Assembly: GCF_001183865.1 (NCBI RefSeq)
Contig: NZ_CP012020.1
Span: 620,001-684,000 of the forward strand
Direction of reading: 5' to 3'
DNA length: 64,000 bases
Source of the DNA: Methylophilus sp. TWE2
Lineage (GTDB): Bacteria; Pseudomonadota; Gammaproteobacteria; Burkholderiales; Methylophilaceae
Shown: in pieces, positions 34,445-43,418 of the stretch
Numbering within the stretch: position 1 is the first letter of the stretch
Layout of the letters: the number at the start of each line of letters is the position of its first letter
The notes under the pieces: model-generated
Told to the model about the DNA's origin: nothing
The model's input: the letters and a program-made list of their open reading frames with translations, nothing else
The model's database searches: none
Program-made: the position numbers and the translations under genes

Positions 34445-35452
34445 TTATTTAGCTTCCAATATAAATTGCCCAAAAGACCGGCAGAGTTTTGGGCTGGCGA
34501 TGGTGTTCGTGACGGTGTTGGTATGGGCGTCAATCAATGAAACCGTATCGGAGCCCCAGTTGGCGACTACCACTTGCTGGGTGGCTTTGTCGTATTCGAT
34601 GCCCTCAGGGAACTCGCCGACGACAATCGTTTTCACGGTTTTGCCATTATTCAGGTCAATCACCGACACACTCTCTGCATGGTTATTGCTGACATATGCC
34701 CAGTGACCATCCGGGCTAATGGCCACGCCATAAGGGTGATGCCCGGTTTTGATTGTGCTCGACTGGTAAGTGTCCACATTGAGTAGCGTGAGTGTGTTGC
34801 TAACGACATTAACGACAAACAATGTCCGTCCGTCCGGGCTCAGGGTAAGCGCAAATGGATGCAGACCTACTGGGATTTGAGCCAGGGTTTTTAAGGTTTT
34901 GGTGTCTACCACAGTCACGTCATTGCTGTCTCTGTTGGCAATAAACAGTTTCTTGTCATCCGCGCTGACCAGCATGCCTGAAGGTGTTTTGCCAGCCTTG
35001 AATGCTTTTTGTTTTTCTGGATGCGCCGTCTCTATCGCGATGACTTGCTCACCTCCCCAGTCGGCGACATACAGGGTGTTTTCGTCACGACTTAAGGCAA
35101 TACCAACCGCTTGCACATGTACAGGAATCTCTAGGATTTTTTGCTGTGTGACGCTGTTAATCACTGAAATCGTTTGGCTATTGGCGTTACTGATATACAC
35201 ACGTTGCTGTTTCGCTGCGATAGCCACGCCTACGGGTGCCTTACCCACACCTATGGTATGTGTAATTTGTTTTTTTTGAGTATCCAGGACCGAGACGGAG
35301 TCGCTACCTTGATTGGTGATATAGGCTAAATTACCAGCCATGGTATTCAAACTAAGACCTGTCAGCAGGAGGGCGCATATGAAAAGTTGCAAAAATATAT
35401 ATTTGCAGTCAGGTCTTCTAGTGCTTGAAGGTGAGGTAGTTAAACCGTGCAT
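34445..35452 (-). CDS. Secreted YVTN-family beta-propeller protein
   Basis: 335 residues. N-terminal signal/anchor (about residues 17-38) then about seven repeats of 40-45 residues, each with the YVTN-like strand: YITNQGSDSVSVLD, YISNANSQTISVIN, YVADWGGEQVIAIE, FIANRDSNDVTVVD, FVVNVVSNTLTLLN, YVSNNHAESVSVID, VVANWGSDTVSLID. Seven blades make a closed propeller. Such proteins occur beside PQQ-dependent alcohol dehydrogenase systems, with unclear function. ATG 35452 was chosen because the upstream in-frame TTG (35488) lacks support. Same strand as the MxaD-like gene, 172 bases apart. Confidence 0.78.
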   Translation of the reverse strand: MHGLTTSPSSTRRPDCKYIFLQLFICALLLTGLSLNTMAGNLAYITNQGSDSVSVLDTQKKQITHTIGVGKAPVGVAIAAKQQRVYISNANSQTISVINSVTQQKILEIPVHVQAVGIALSRDENTLYVADWGGEQVIAIETAHPEKQKAFKAGKTPSGMLVSADDKKLFIANRDSNDVTVVDTKTLKTLAQIPVGLHPFALTLSPDGRTLFVVNVVSNTLTLLNVDTYQSSTIKTGHHPYGVAISPDGHWAYVSNNHAESVSVIDLNNGKTVKTIVVGEFPEGIEYDKATQQVVVANWGSDTVSLIDAHTNTVTNTIASPKLCRSFGQFILEAK

Positions 35453-35642
35453 GAATTCAAAACGCCTTTGATGCTCGCAGGTTGACAAGTGGGTCGCAAA
35501 AATACTTTTATCTAGATATTTAAATATTTAAGATTTTATCTTCATTTTAAGGCGTATTTCTAAAAGGGTGGATATGACGGTTGTCCTTTCATTAAAAGGC
35601 AAAATGTGAAAAAATTGCAGCAAATATTGAAGGCAGTTTTTT

Positions 35643-36194
35643 ATGTTAGATCGTGATGGATACCGTCCAAACGTCGGGATTGTGTTATGCAATGCGCACA
35701 ACCAGGTGTTTTGGGGCAAGCGTATCAGGGAACATGCATGGCAGTTTCCACAAGGCGGCATCAAATATGGTGAAACGCCTGAGCAGGCTATGTATCGGGA
35801 GCTGATGGAAGAGGTGGGCCTCAAGCCGGAGCACGTCAAGATTTTGGGGCGTACACGTGACTGGTTACGCTACGATGTCCCCACCAGTTGGGTCAAGCGC
35901 GAATGGCGTGGCAGTTATAAGGGCCAGAAGCAAATCTGGTTTTTATTGCGCCTGACGGGCAGGGATTCTGACGTTTCTTTGCGTGCCACTGAGCATCCAG
36001 AGTTTGATGCCTGGCGCTGGAGTGACTACTGGGTGCCACTGGAAGACGTGATTGAGTTCAAGCGTGAGGTTTATCAAATGGCCCTGAACGAGTTGGCTAC
36101 ATTTTTGCATCACTCGTCCCGGCGAAGTGGAGGCAAGCCGCGCAAGCCAGCAGCGGTTTCCAAAAAACAGCCTCCTATCGTCACGCCAGAATAA
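35643..36194 (+). CDS. rppH: RNA pyrophosphohydrolase RppH
   Basis: 183 residues. Starts [17 protein letters not shown]; Nudix box [11 protein letters not shown]...RELMEEVGL is intact with all catalytic glutamates, and [11 protein letters not shown] follows as in RppH. It removes pyrophosphate from mRNA 5' ends to start decay. The tail (about 155-183) is basic and Lys/Pro-rich. Converges with msrA, stops four bases apart. Confidence 0.95.
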   Translation: MLDRDGYRPNVGIVLCNAHNQVFWGKRIREHAWQFPQGGIKYGETPEQAMYRELMEEVGLKPEHVKILGRTRDWLRYDVPTSWVKREWRGSYKGQKQIWFLLRLTGRDSDVSLRATEHPEFDAWRWSDYWVPLEDVIEFKREVYQMALNELATFLHHSSRRSGGKPRKPAAVSKKQPPIVTPE

Positions 36195-36198
36195 TCCT

Positions 36199-36729
36199 TT
36201 AGTTTTGGTTTTGCTGCATCCATATCGCGGATGAGCGGTCCTGTGGCAGGATCCAGGTCGGCCGCAAGCCATGGCAGGTGTAGCCGTTAGGATACTTCAG
36301 TAAATAATCCTGATGCTCTGGCTCGGCCAACCAGAAATCACTTGCCGCTGTCACTTCAGTCACCACTTCTCCCGGCCAAATATCAGAAGCATTCATGTCC
36401 GCAATCAGCTGTTGTGCGGTTTCTTTTTGAACGGGGCTGACATAGTAAATCGCAGAACGATATGACGGCCCCAGGTCATTGCCCTGGCGATTCAAGGTAG
36501 TGGGGTCGTGGATCTGGAAAAAGAACACTAGCAATTGTCTGAGGCTGATAAGTGCCGGATCATAAATAACTTCTATCGCCTCCGCATGATTGCCATGATT
36601 GCGGTAAGTGGCATTGGGTACTTCGCCGCCGGTATACCCGACTCTGGTGTTGATAATGCCTGGCAAGCGGCGAAACAGGTCTTGCATGCCCCAAAAACAG
36701 CCGCCCGCGAGAATGATGGTGTCTTGCAT
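36199..36729 (-). CDS. msrA: Peptide-methionine (S)-S-oxide reductase MsrA
   Basis: 176 residues. Catalytic motif GGCFWGMQ at residues 9-16; other family blocks [26 protein letters not shown] and [17 protein letters not shown] are present. Repairs oxidised methionine using thioredoxin. Single-domain MsrA, no MsrB fused or adjacent. Confidence 0.96.
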   Translation of the reverse strand: MQDTIILAGGCFWGMQDLFRRLPGIINTRVGYTGGEVPNATYRNHGNHAEAIEVIYDPALISLRQLLVFFFQIHDPTTLNRQGNDLGPSYRSAIYYVSPVQKETAQQLIADMNASDIWPGEVVTEVTAASDFWLAEPEHQDYLLKYPNGYTCHGLRPTWILPQDRSSAIWMQQNQN

Positions 36730-36797
36730 AAAGCTCTCTTTCGATATGTTTGGTGTTTTACGTATCTGTGCTGTGATGTGTTAATCACTTTTCAGCT

Positions 36798-36827
36798 TTG
36801 TCGTGTATCAAATCAAACACTTACAAT
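36798..36827 (+). promoter_or_regulatory. Probable sigma70 promoter of gap1-pgk
   Basis: TTGTCG (36798-36803) and TACAAT (36822-36827) with an 18-base spacer, about 65 bases before the gap1 start. Confidence 0.45.
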
Positions 36828-36892
36828 CTGTCCAGTATAGGTGGTTTAGGTTAAAATGCTGAGTTTTAGTTCTAAGCAATGTTGGGGAGCAT

Positions 36893-37894
36893 ATGTCAGT
36901 CAAGGTAGGCATTAACGGGTTTGGAAGAATTGGCCGTATGGCGTTACGTGCGGCGATTAAGCAAGCAGAGTTCAGTAATATCGAAGTGGTCGCTATTAAT
37001 AGCTCATATGATGTTGAATACATGATGTATTTGCTCAAGTATGACTCTGTGCATGGCCGTTTTAATGCCAAGGTTGAAGCTGACAATGGTGCGCTGGTGG
37101 TGAATGGCAAGCGTATTCATTTAACGGCTGAGCGTGACCCTAACAATATCGACTGGCGCAAAGGTGGAGCTGAGGTAGTGATTGAGTCTACCGGTGCTTT
37201 CTTGACCCAGGAAACTTGTCAGTCACACGTGAATGGCGGCGCAGTTAAAGTGGTACAGTCTGCACCAGGCAAGGACGATACGCCGATGTTCGTCTATGGT
37301 GTCAATCACACCGAATATGCGGGTCAAGCCATTATTTCCGCTGCTTCCTGTACTACGAATGGCTTGGCACCTTTGGTAAAAGTGCTGCATGACACTTTTG
37401 GTATCAAGCGCGGTCTGATGACGACGATTCATGCGGCCACGGCGTCACAATTAACCGTAGACGGCACCTCTAAAAAAGACTGGCGCGGGGGGCGCAGTGT
37501 GTTTGAAAACATTATTCCTTCCAGTACTGGCGCGGCCAAGGCCGTCGGTAAAGTGATTCCTTCCCTCAACAAAAAACTGACCGGGATGGCGATGCGTGTG
37601 CCATCAGCCGATGTGTCAGTGGTTGACCTGACTGTGGAGCTTAATAGCGAAGCGACTTATGAGGCCATTTGTGCGGCTATGCAGCAAGCGGCCGACGGCG
37701 CGCTGAAAGGTGTGCTGGAGTACACCAATGACAAAGTCGTTTCCAGTGACTTCCGTAGCAGCCCTGCGGCCAGCGTGTTTGATGCAGATGCCGGTATCAT
37801 GCTCGACCCGACTTTTGTTAAAGTGGTTGGCTGGTACGACAACGAGTACGGTTATACCTGCAACCTGTTGCGCCTGGTTCAACACATTGCTTAA
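36893..37894 (+). CDS. Glyceraldehyde-3-phosphate dehydrogenase (type I), first copy
   Basis: 333 residues. Rossmann motif [12 protein letters not shown], catalytic cysteine in [12 protein letters not shown] and C-terminal [13 protein letters not shown] are typical. Two departures: after VVAIN the usual aspartate that binds the NAD ribose is serine (INSSYD, compare INDLLD in E. coli GapA), and the second cysteine of CTTNC is glycine. NADP or dual cofactor use is therefore possible. Lies 93 bases before pgk, forming a lower-glycolysis pair; a close paralogue begins at 40372. Confidence 0.93.
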   Translation: MSVKVGINGFGRIGRMALRAAIKQAEFSNIEVVAINSSYDVEYMMYLLKYDSVHGRFNAKVEADNGALVVNGKRIHLTAERDPNNIDWRKGGAEVVIESTGAFLTQETCQSHVNGGAVKVVQSAPGKDDTPMFVYGVNHTEYAGQAIISAASCTTNGLAPLVKVLHDTFGIKRGLMTTIHAATASQLTVDGTSKKDWRGGRSVFENIIPSSTGAAKAVGKVIPSLNKKLTGMAMRVPSADVSVVDLTVELNSEATYEAICAAMQQAADGALKGVLEYTNDKVVSSDFRSSPAASVFDADAGIMLDPTFVKVVGWYDNEYGYTCNLLRLVQHIA

Positions 37895-37900
37895 ACATGC

Positions 37901-37928
37901 ACGGGGCTTTATGCCCCGTTTGCTTTTG
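37901..37928 (+). terminator. Hairpin between gap1 and pgk
   Basis: ACGGGGC-TTTAT-GCCCCGT stem followed by TTGCTTTTG. Strong stem but interrupted T-run, so partial termination (attenuation) of read-through into pgk is likely. Confidence 0.6.
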
Positions 37929-37987
37929 TCACGATTTTCACCTTCAGTTTATATTCAAGCGGTAGTGACCGCTCAAGGGAGACCTGC

Positions 37988-39181
37988 ATGAAATTCATCA
38001 AAATGACTGACCTCGACTTGCGTGGTAAACGTGTGTTCATCCGCGCCGACCTCAATGTGCCGGTAAAAGATGGCGTGGTGACCAGTGATGCCAGAATTGT
38101 AGCCAGCATGCCCACTATTGAATATGCCTTGAAAGCAGGCGCTAAAGTCATGGTGACTTCGCATCTTGGCCGTCCAGAAGAAGGCGTTTACAGTGAAGAA
38201 AACTCATTGAAGCCAGTGGCGGATGTGATGAGCAAGCTGCTGGGGCAGCCAGTACGCCTGGTGAAAAACTGGCTGGCACCTAATGCGCCAGAGGATAGCC
38301 TCACTACCGCTGATGGCCAGCTTATTTTGCTGGAGAACTGCCGGTTTAATGTAGGCGAAAAGAAAAATAATGATGACCTGGCCAAAAAATACGCCGCCTT
38401 GTGCGATGTGTTTGTCATGGATGCCTTTGGCACTGCCCACCGCGCGGAAGCCTCTACGCATGGGATTGCCAAGTTTGCGCCTGTGGCCTGTGCTGGCATT
38501 TTGCTGACTGAAGAGCTCGACGCATTAAGCAAAGCCTTGTTGGCGCCTGCCCGACCATTGGTCGCGATTGTTGGTGGCTCCAAGGTGTCGACCAAACTGA
38601 CCGTGCTTGAAAGTTTATCTGACAAAGTGGACCAGTTGGTGGTAGGTGGCGGTATCGCTAATACCTTCCTCAAGGCTTCTGGTCAGGAAGTCGGTAAGTC
38701 TTTGTGCGAGGATGACCTGGTGGATACCGCGAAGTGCCTGATGGATAAAATGGCGGCGCGCGGTGCCTGTGTGCCTATTGCTAAAGATGTGGTGGTTGGC
38801 AAGCAGTTTGATGCCAATGAACCTGCTGTCAAAAAATCAGCGACAGAAGTTGCCGCAGACGAAATGATTTTTGATATTGGGGCGCAGTCGGCGGCTGAAC
38901 TGGTGGATATCATTATGAAAGCTGGCACTGTCGTATGGAATGGTCCGGTGGGTGTGTTTGAGTTTGACCAGTTTGGTGAAGGTACTAAAACCATTGCCAA
39001 AGCCATCGCTGAAACCAAGGCCTTTACGCTGGCAGGTGGGGGTGACACGATTGCTGCTATCCAGAAGTACGACATTTATGACAAGGTGTCTTACATCTCG
39101 ACGGCTGGCGGGGCTTTCCTGGAGTTTCTCGAAGGTAAGACTCTGCCGGCTGTGGCTATTCTGGAAGAGCGCGCCCGCTAA
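37988..39181 (+). CDS. pgk: Phosphoglycerate kinase Pgk
   Basis: 397 residues. Substrate-binding [11 protein letters not shown], hinge and nucleotide motifs [19 protein letters not shown] and GGGDTIAAI are present. Interconverts 1,3-bisphosphoglycerate and 3-phosphoglycerate with ADP/ATP, directly downstream of GAPDH in the pathway and on the chromosome. GGGAG lies eight bases before the ATG. Convergent with the PAS-GGDEF gene. Confidence 0.97.
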   Translation: MKFIKMTDLDLRGKRVFIRADLNVPVKDGVVTSDARIVASMPTIEYALKAGAKVMVTSHLGRPEEGVYSEENSLKPVADVMSKLLGQPVRLVKNWLAPNAPEDSLTTADGQLILLENCRFNVGEKKNNDDLAKKYAALCDVFVMDAFGTAHRAEASTHGIAKFAPVACAGILLTEELDALSKALLAPARPLVAIVGGSKVSTKLTVLESLSDKVDQLVVGGGIANTFLKASGQEVGKSLCEDDLVDTAKCLMDKMAARGACVPIAKDVVVGKQFDANEPAVKKSATEVAADEMIFDIGAQSAAELVDIIMKAGTVVWNGPVGVFEFDQFGEGTKTIAKAIAETKAFTLAGGGDTIAAIQKYDIYDKVSYISTAGGAFLEFLEGKTLPAVAILEERAR

Positions 39182-39232
39182 TTACAAGATTTGCCTGGGT
39201 TGTAAATCATAAGCTGGCTGATGGCGTGGATG

Positions 39233-40222
39233 TTATACCGACAGCGGGACAGTCAGCCTGTGATGTTTATCGTACACTTCTACACGGTTCCTGCCTTGCT
39301 TCTTGGCGACATATAAAGCCTTATCGGCCTGTTCAATCAGCAGGTTGCCATCTTCACTAAAATTCAGTGACTGGTTTCGGGCATGCTGTTCCTTCTGCCA
39401 ATGTGAGTGATTTAGGCCAAGAGAGGCCACGCCTATACTCACTGTCATTAACCGGTGTCCGGCAAATCGGATATCTAGCGCCATGACTTTTTGCCGGATA
39501 CGCTCAGCAATTTTGGCAGCCTCCTGCTGGGTGGTTTGCCCCAATACCAAGACAAACTCCTCGCCACCGTAACGCGCCGCCAGGTCGCCTGGACGGTTAG
39601 TATATTTCCTAAGGATATTCGCCAGTTGACGCAAACAATCGTCACCCGCTGCGTGGCCCATGCTGTCGTTCAACTGTTTAAAATGGTCTGCATCCACCAT
39701 CATCACGCTCAGGCTGGATTGGTGCCGGATGGCACGTGACCATTCGTCATGCATGAATTGCTCCAGTCTTCGACGGTTTGCCAGTCCGGTCAGGGGATCA
39801 GTCAGTGTCAGCGCTGAGATGCGATCTTCGGTTTGCTTGTGATGGGTGATATTGGTGAGCGACAGTAGAAACAATTTGCTATCTGCCAGTGCCGTTTGCA
39901 ATGGTTGCAGATTGAGCGTCAGCCAGGTAGGTTGCTGCGTGGGGGTGTGACACAAATAGTCAGTGGTATAGTGATTCTGGGTGCAGTCAAGTACACGCGC
40001 AATGCCATCCAGTAATTCCGGCTGGTTGGTATCCTCATTGGCGCGGCAGATATCCAGGTAACTGATGCCAAACCAGTCAGTTTCTATGTCTAGCCCGTAA
40101 AACAGCCCAAATGACCTCCATGCCTGATTCACATAAACAATACTGCTCGATTCATCGATCACTGCAATTTGCAGTGGCAATGTGTCCAGAATACTACTCA
40201 GTAATTGTTCTGCGATGTTCAC
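39233..40222 (-). CDS. PAS-domain diguanylate cyclase
   Basis: About 329 residues. An N-terminal PAS fold (about 1-125, with IAVIDESSSIVYVNQAW) senses an unknown signal; no membrane segment. The GGDEF domain follows DPLTGLANRRRLEQ, with active-site GGEEF and an inhibitory RPGD I-site five residues before it, so it should make cyclic di-GMP and be product-inhibited. The frame is open to a GTG at 40327, only 27-45 bases from the divergent gap2; the GTG at 40222 leaves a sensible promoter gap and is my choice, with low certainty. Confidence 0.85.
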   Translation of the reverse strand: MNIAEQLLSSILDTLPLQIAVIDESSSIVYVNQAWRSFGLFYGLDIETDWFGISYLDICRANEDTNQPELLDGIARVLDCTQNHYTTDYLCHTPTQQPTWLTLNLQPLQTALADSKLFLLSLTNITHHKQTEDRISALTLTDPLTGLANRRRLEQFMHDEWSRAIRHQSSLSVMMVDADHFKQLNDSMGHAAGDDCLRQLANILRKYTNRPGDLAARYGGEEFVLVLGQTTQQEAAKIAERIRQKVMALDIRFAGHRLMTVSIGVASLGLNHSHWQKEQHARNQSLNFSEDGNLLIEQADKALYVAKKQGRNRVEVYDKHHRLTVPLSV

Positions 40223-40371
40223 AAAATATCCGGCAGGTAGTTGAAACTCACAATTGTTAAGAGCTTGCGATTCCCATTCTAGTGAAGCAGAGGCTGCCTG
40301 TCTAATCTGAATGCTATAAATTAGCACTAAAATTGCTTATCTACTGACTATTCATGGCGAAGGAGTCAAAA

Positions 40372-41433
40372 ATGGGCATTAGAGTGGGCATTAACGGGTT
40401 TGGCCGTATTGGCCGGATGGTGCTGCGCGCCGCATTAAATCAGGCAGAGTTCAAGGATATGGAGGTTGTTGCCATTAACGGCATCGAAGAACCTGAACAT
40501 ATGCTGTATATGCTCAAATATGACTCTGTGCACGGAAGGCTGGCACAGGATGCTCATTTAGAGGGCGGTTTCCTGGTGATTGATGGTAAAAAAATCCGTC
40601 TCACTGCACATGCCAAACCGGCAGACATTGACTGGCGGTCTGAGCAGGTCGATGTCGTGGTGGAATGTACGGGTGTTTTCCTGACCCAGGAAAGCTGTGC
40701 TGCCCATATTGCAGGTGGTGCACGTATCGTCGTCCAGTCCGCGCCTGGCAAAGACGATACGCCAATGTTTGTCTATGGTGTCAATCATTACCACTACCGC
40801 GGAGAAGATATTGTCTCGGCAGCGTCTTGTACGACTAATGGCTTGGCGCCCATTGTTAAGGTGTTACATGATAATTTTGGGGTCAAGCGCGGCTTGATGA
40901 CGACCATACACGCAGCAACTGCCACCCAGAAAACGGTTGATGGTACTTCGAACAAAGACTGGCGTGGCGGTCGCGGTGTTTTCGATAACATTATTCCTTC
41001 CAGTACTGGTGCCGCCAAGGCAGTTGGTAAAGTGATCCCGTCACTTAACAAAAAGCTCACCGGGATGTCCATGCGTATTCCTTCCGCAGATGTGTCTGTA
41101 GTCGATTTAACGGTAGAGTTGCAACAGAGTACGACTTATGAAGAAATTTGCGCTGTCATGCAATATGCAGCCGAGCGCGACCTGAAAGGCGTGCTGGGTT
41201 ATACCGACGAAGCCGTCGTTTCCAGTGATTTCAGGGGCTATCCGGCTGCCAGTGTGTTTGATGCCAGTGCAGGCATCATGCTGGACCCCACCTTTGTCAA
41301 GCTGATAGGCTGGTATGACAACGAGTATGGCTATACCTGCAATCTGTTGCGCTTAACGCGTTATGTCGGTTATGCCAAACTGTCGATGACGGATTTGCCG
41401 CAAACCGAGCAGCAAGAGGCCGTTGCCGCTTGA
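40372..41433 (+). CDS. Glyceraldehyde-3-phosphate dehydrogenase (type I), second copy
   Basis: 353 residues, close paralogue of the gap1 product with the same catalytic block [12 protein letters not shown] and C-terminal [13 protein letters not shown], plus an extra tail of about 20 residues. The cofactor position after VVAIN is glycine (INGIEE) instead of aspartate, again arguing against strict NAD use. Start ATG 40372 is set by a perfect AAGGAG seven bases upstream; the in-frame ATG 40354 overlaps that site. Not linked to pgk; it is divergent from the PAS-GGDEF gene. Confidence 0.92.
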   Translation: MGIRVGINGFGRIGRMVLRAALNQAEFKDMEVVAINGIEEPEHMLYMLKYDSVHGRLAQDAHLEGGFLVIDGKKIRLTAHAKPADIDWRSEQVDVVVECTGVFLTQESCAAHIAGGARIVVQSAPGKDDTPMFVYGVNHYHYRGEDIVSAASCTTNGLAPIVKVLHDNFGVKRGLMTTIHAATATQKTVDGTSNKDWRGGRGVFDNIIPSSTGAAKAVGKVIPSLNKKLTGMSMRIPSADVSVVDLTVELQQSTTYEEICAVMQYAAERDLKGVLGYTDEAVVSSDFRGYPAASVFDASAGIMLDPTFVKLIGWYDNEYGYTCNLLRLTRYVGYAKLSMTDLPQTEQQEAVAA

Positions 41434-41518
41434 GCTATTCTTGAAATATCAATAGACAATTTATTCGCCTGCAAGGGCGTGGCGCATTTATAATATTGTT
41501 TTTATTTGTGTGATAGAC

Positions 41519-42421
41519 ATGATGCGTGCGCCTTTGCTCGAAACCTCCATCAAAAGCCTGAAAAAATTGCACCAGGGTAAGGTGCGCGATATTTACGATA
41601 TCGATGACCACACCATGTTGCTGGTGAGCACTGACCGGCTAAGTGCCTTTGATGTGATTTTGCCAACGGGTATCCCGCACAAGGGTGCTATGCTGACGCA
41701 AATGGCGAACTTCTGGTTTGAGCAATTGCGAGATGTGGTGCCAAACCACTTGACCGGCATTGCACCAGAGACTGTGGTTGCACCTGATGAAGTTGAACAG
41801 GTAAAAGGGCGTGCTGTGGTGGTGAAAAAACTCAAGGCTTTGCCACTGGAAGCCATTGTGCGTGGTTACTTGGTAGGAAGTGGCTGGAAAGAATACAAAG
41901 CCAAAGGCACGGTTTGCGATATTCCTTTGCCGGCTGGACTGCAACTGGCTCAGCAATTGCCCCAGCCTCTGTTCACCCCTTCGAGCAAGGCTGCCGTCGG
42001 TGAGCACGACGAAAATATCAGTGTCGCTCAAGTTGAGGCGCTCATTGGTAAAGACCTGACAGCGCAAGTCGAAAAAGCCGCCATTGCCCTGTATGCGCGT
42101 GCCGCCGAGTATGCGCGTACCAAGGGTATTATTATTGCCGATACCAAATTTGAATTTGGCGTTGACGAACACGGTATCTTGCATGTGATGGACGAGGTGT
42201 TGACCCCGGATTCTTCACGCTTCTGGCCAGCAGACCAATATCAGGTAGGCAGTAACCCGCCTAGCTATGACAAGCAATATGTGCGTGACTGGCTGGAAAG
42301 TTGCGGTTGGAACAAGACGCCGCCCGGCCCGGAATTGCCAGCGGATGTTGCTCAACGTACTTCTGATAAATACATGGAAGCGTTTGCCAAGTTGACCGGT
42401 CGTACCTTGCTGGCGGAGTAA
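41519..42421 (+). CDS. purC: Phosphoribosylaminoimidazole-succinocarboxamide synthase PurC
   Basis: 300 residues. SAICAR synthetase of purine synthesis. Motifs KLHQGKVRDIYDID, LVSTDRLSAFDVILPTGIPHKG, and IADTKFEFGVDEHG/DEVLTPDSSRFW are diagnostic. It is the longer eukaryote-like/betaproteobacterial form (about 300 rather than 240 residues). Tandem ATGs at 41519 and 41522, with no strong ribosome site. TATAAT at 41489-41494 is a likely -10. Confidence 0.95.
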   Translation: MMRAPLLETSIKSLKKLHQGKVRDIYDIDDHTMLLVSTDRLSAFDVILPTGIPHKGAMLTQMANFWFEQLRDVVPNHLTGIAPETVVAPDEVEQVKGRAVVVKKLKALPLEAIVRGYLVGSGWKEYKAKGTVCDIPLPAGLQLAQQLPQPLFTPSSKAAVGEHDENISVAQVEALIGKDLTAQVEKAAIALYARAAEYARTKGIIIADTKFEFGVDEHGILHVMDEVLTPDSSRFWPADQYQVGSNPPSYDKQYVRDWLESCGWNKTPPGPELPADVAQRTSDKYMEAFAKLTGRTLLAE

Positions 42422-42431
42422 TTGCACTGAG

Positions 42432-42728
42432 ATGGGATTGCGTGCGCAACTGGCAACATTAGCTGGCCGGTTTAAAACAGAGGTGTTGTTTTACCGTGCA
42501 TTGCATGCCCATCCGCAAACGCCGTGGCTCGCCAAAGCTTTGCTCTGGTTGGCATTAGGATACTTAGTGCTGCCATTTGACTTGATCCCGGACTTTATTC
42601 CGGTGATTGGCCAGTTGGATGAGTTGGTGATTATTCCGTTATTGCTTTATCTGGCACTCAAACTAACTCCTGTCAGCGTCAGGCAGGCATGTCGCGAGTT
42701 GGTGCCAGCTGAGCAAGATCAAAAATAG
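42432..42728 (+). CDS. YkvA/DUF1232 family small membrane protein
   Basis: 98 residues. Core WLAKALLWLALGYLVLPFDLIPDFIPVIGQLDEL is the DUF1232 signature (here noted as the PFDLIPDFIPVIG block), with two hydrophobic segments. Function unknown. Starts eleven bases after the purC stop, so co-transcribed; no functional link is evident. Confidence 0.85.
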   Translation: MGLRAQLATLAGRFKTEVLFYRALHAHPQTPWLAKALLWLALGYLVLPFDLIPDFIPVIGQLDELVIIPLLLYLALKLTPVSVRQACRELVPAEQDQK

Positions 42729-42799
42729 TGCCATTTGCCTCCAAGGCGTCATATTATTCGCCTATAATGGCGGTTTTTTGTTGAAATGGGTTTAACAAG

Positions 42800-43348
42800 A
42801 TGTCTTTGAATTTGGTGCCAAGCGGCAAAGATTTACCGCACGACTTTAACGTCATTATCGAAATTCCGGCCAATGGCGACCCGGTTAAGTATGAAGTGGA
42901 CAAAGAAAGTGGTGCGCTGTTTGTGGATCGTTTCATGGGTACTTCTATGCAGTATCCTTGCAACTACGGCTATATTCCACATACCTTGGGTGACGACGGA
43001 GACCCGGTGGATGTGCTGGTGATTACGCCTGTGCCATTGCTGCCTGGTGTTGTGGTTCGCTGCCGCGCATTAGGCATGCTGAAAATGACAGACGAAGCCG
43101 GTGGCGATGCAAAAGTGCTAGCCGTGCCTATCGAAAAAGTATGTGGTCTCTATGCCTACCAGAAAACCTTGAGCGATGTGTCTCCTTGGCGCCTCGATAT
43201 GATTGCCCACTTCTTTGAGCACTACAAAGACCTGGATAAAGGTAAATGGGTGAAAATCGAAGGCTGGGTGGGAATTGAAGATGCGCACAAGGAAATTACC
43301 GATGGTGTTGCCCGTTATAACGAGGCAGAAGTAAAGCCAGCGTTTTAA
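42800..43348 (+). CDS. ppa: Soluble inorganic pyrophosphatase Ppa
   Basis: 182 residues, family I. Active-site segment [11 protein letters not shown] with metal-binding aspartates, [15 protein letters not shown] and CNYGYIPHT are characteristic. Hydrolyses PPi from biosynthesis. Converges with the membrane pyrophosphatase gene across a shared terminator, an unusual pairing. Confidence 0.97.
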   Translation: MSLNLVPSGKDLPHDFNVIIEIPANGDPVKYEVDKESGALFVDRFMGTSMQYPCNYGYIPHTLGDDGDPVDVLVITPVPLLPGVVVRCRALGMLKMTDEAGGDAKVLAVPIEKVCGLYAYQKTLSDVSPWRLDMIAHFFEHYKDLDKGKWVKIEGWVGIEDAHKEITDGVARYNEAEVKPAF

Positions 43349-43365
43349 TCTGGCGCGTGCATCAT

Positions 43366-43394
43366 AAAAAAAGTCGGCCTAGGCCGACTTTTTT
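43366..43394. terminator. Bidirectional terminator between ppa and hppA
   Basis: AAAAAAGTCGGCCT/AGGCCGACTTTTTT, a perfect 14-base-arm palindrome serving both converging genes. Confidence 0.9.
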
Positions 43395-43418
43395 ATTGTT
43401 CTCTGTGATATGCGTGAT

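Noticed and set aside
41440..41470. CTTGAAA-like box before purC as a heat-shock promoter
   Set aside because: No matching -10 element; a TATAAT further on is a better promoter.
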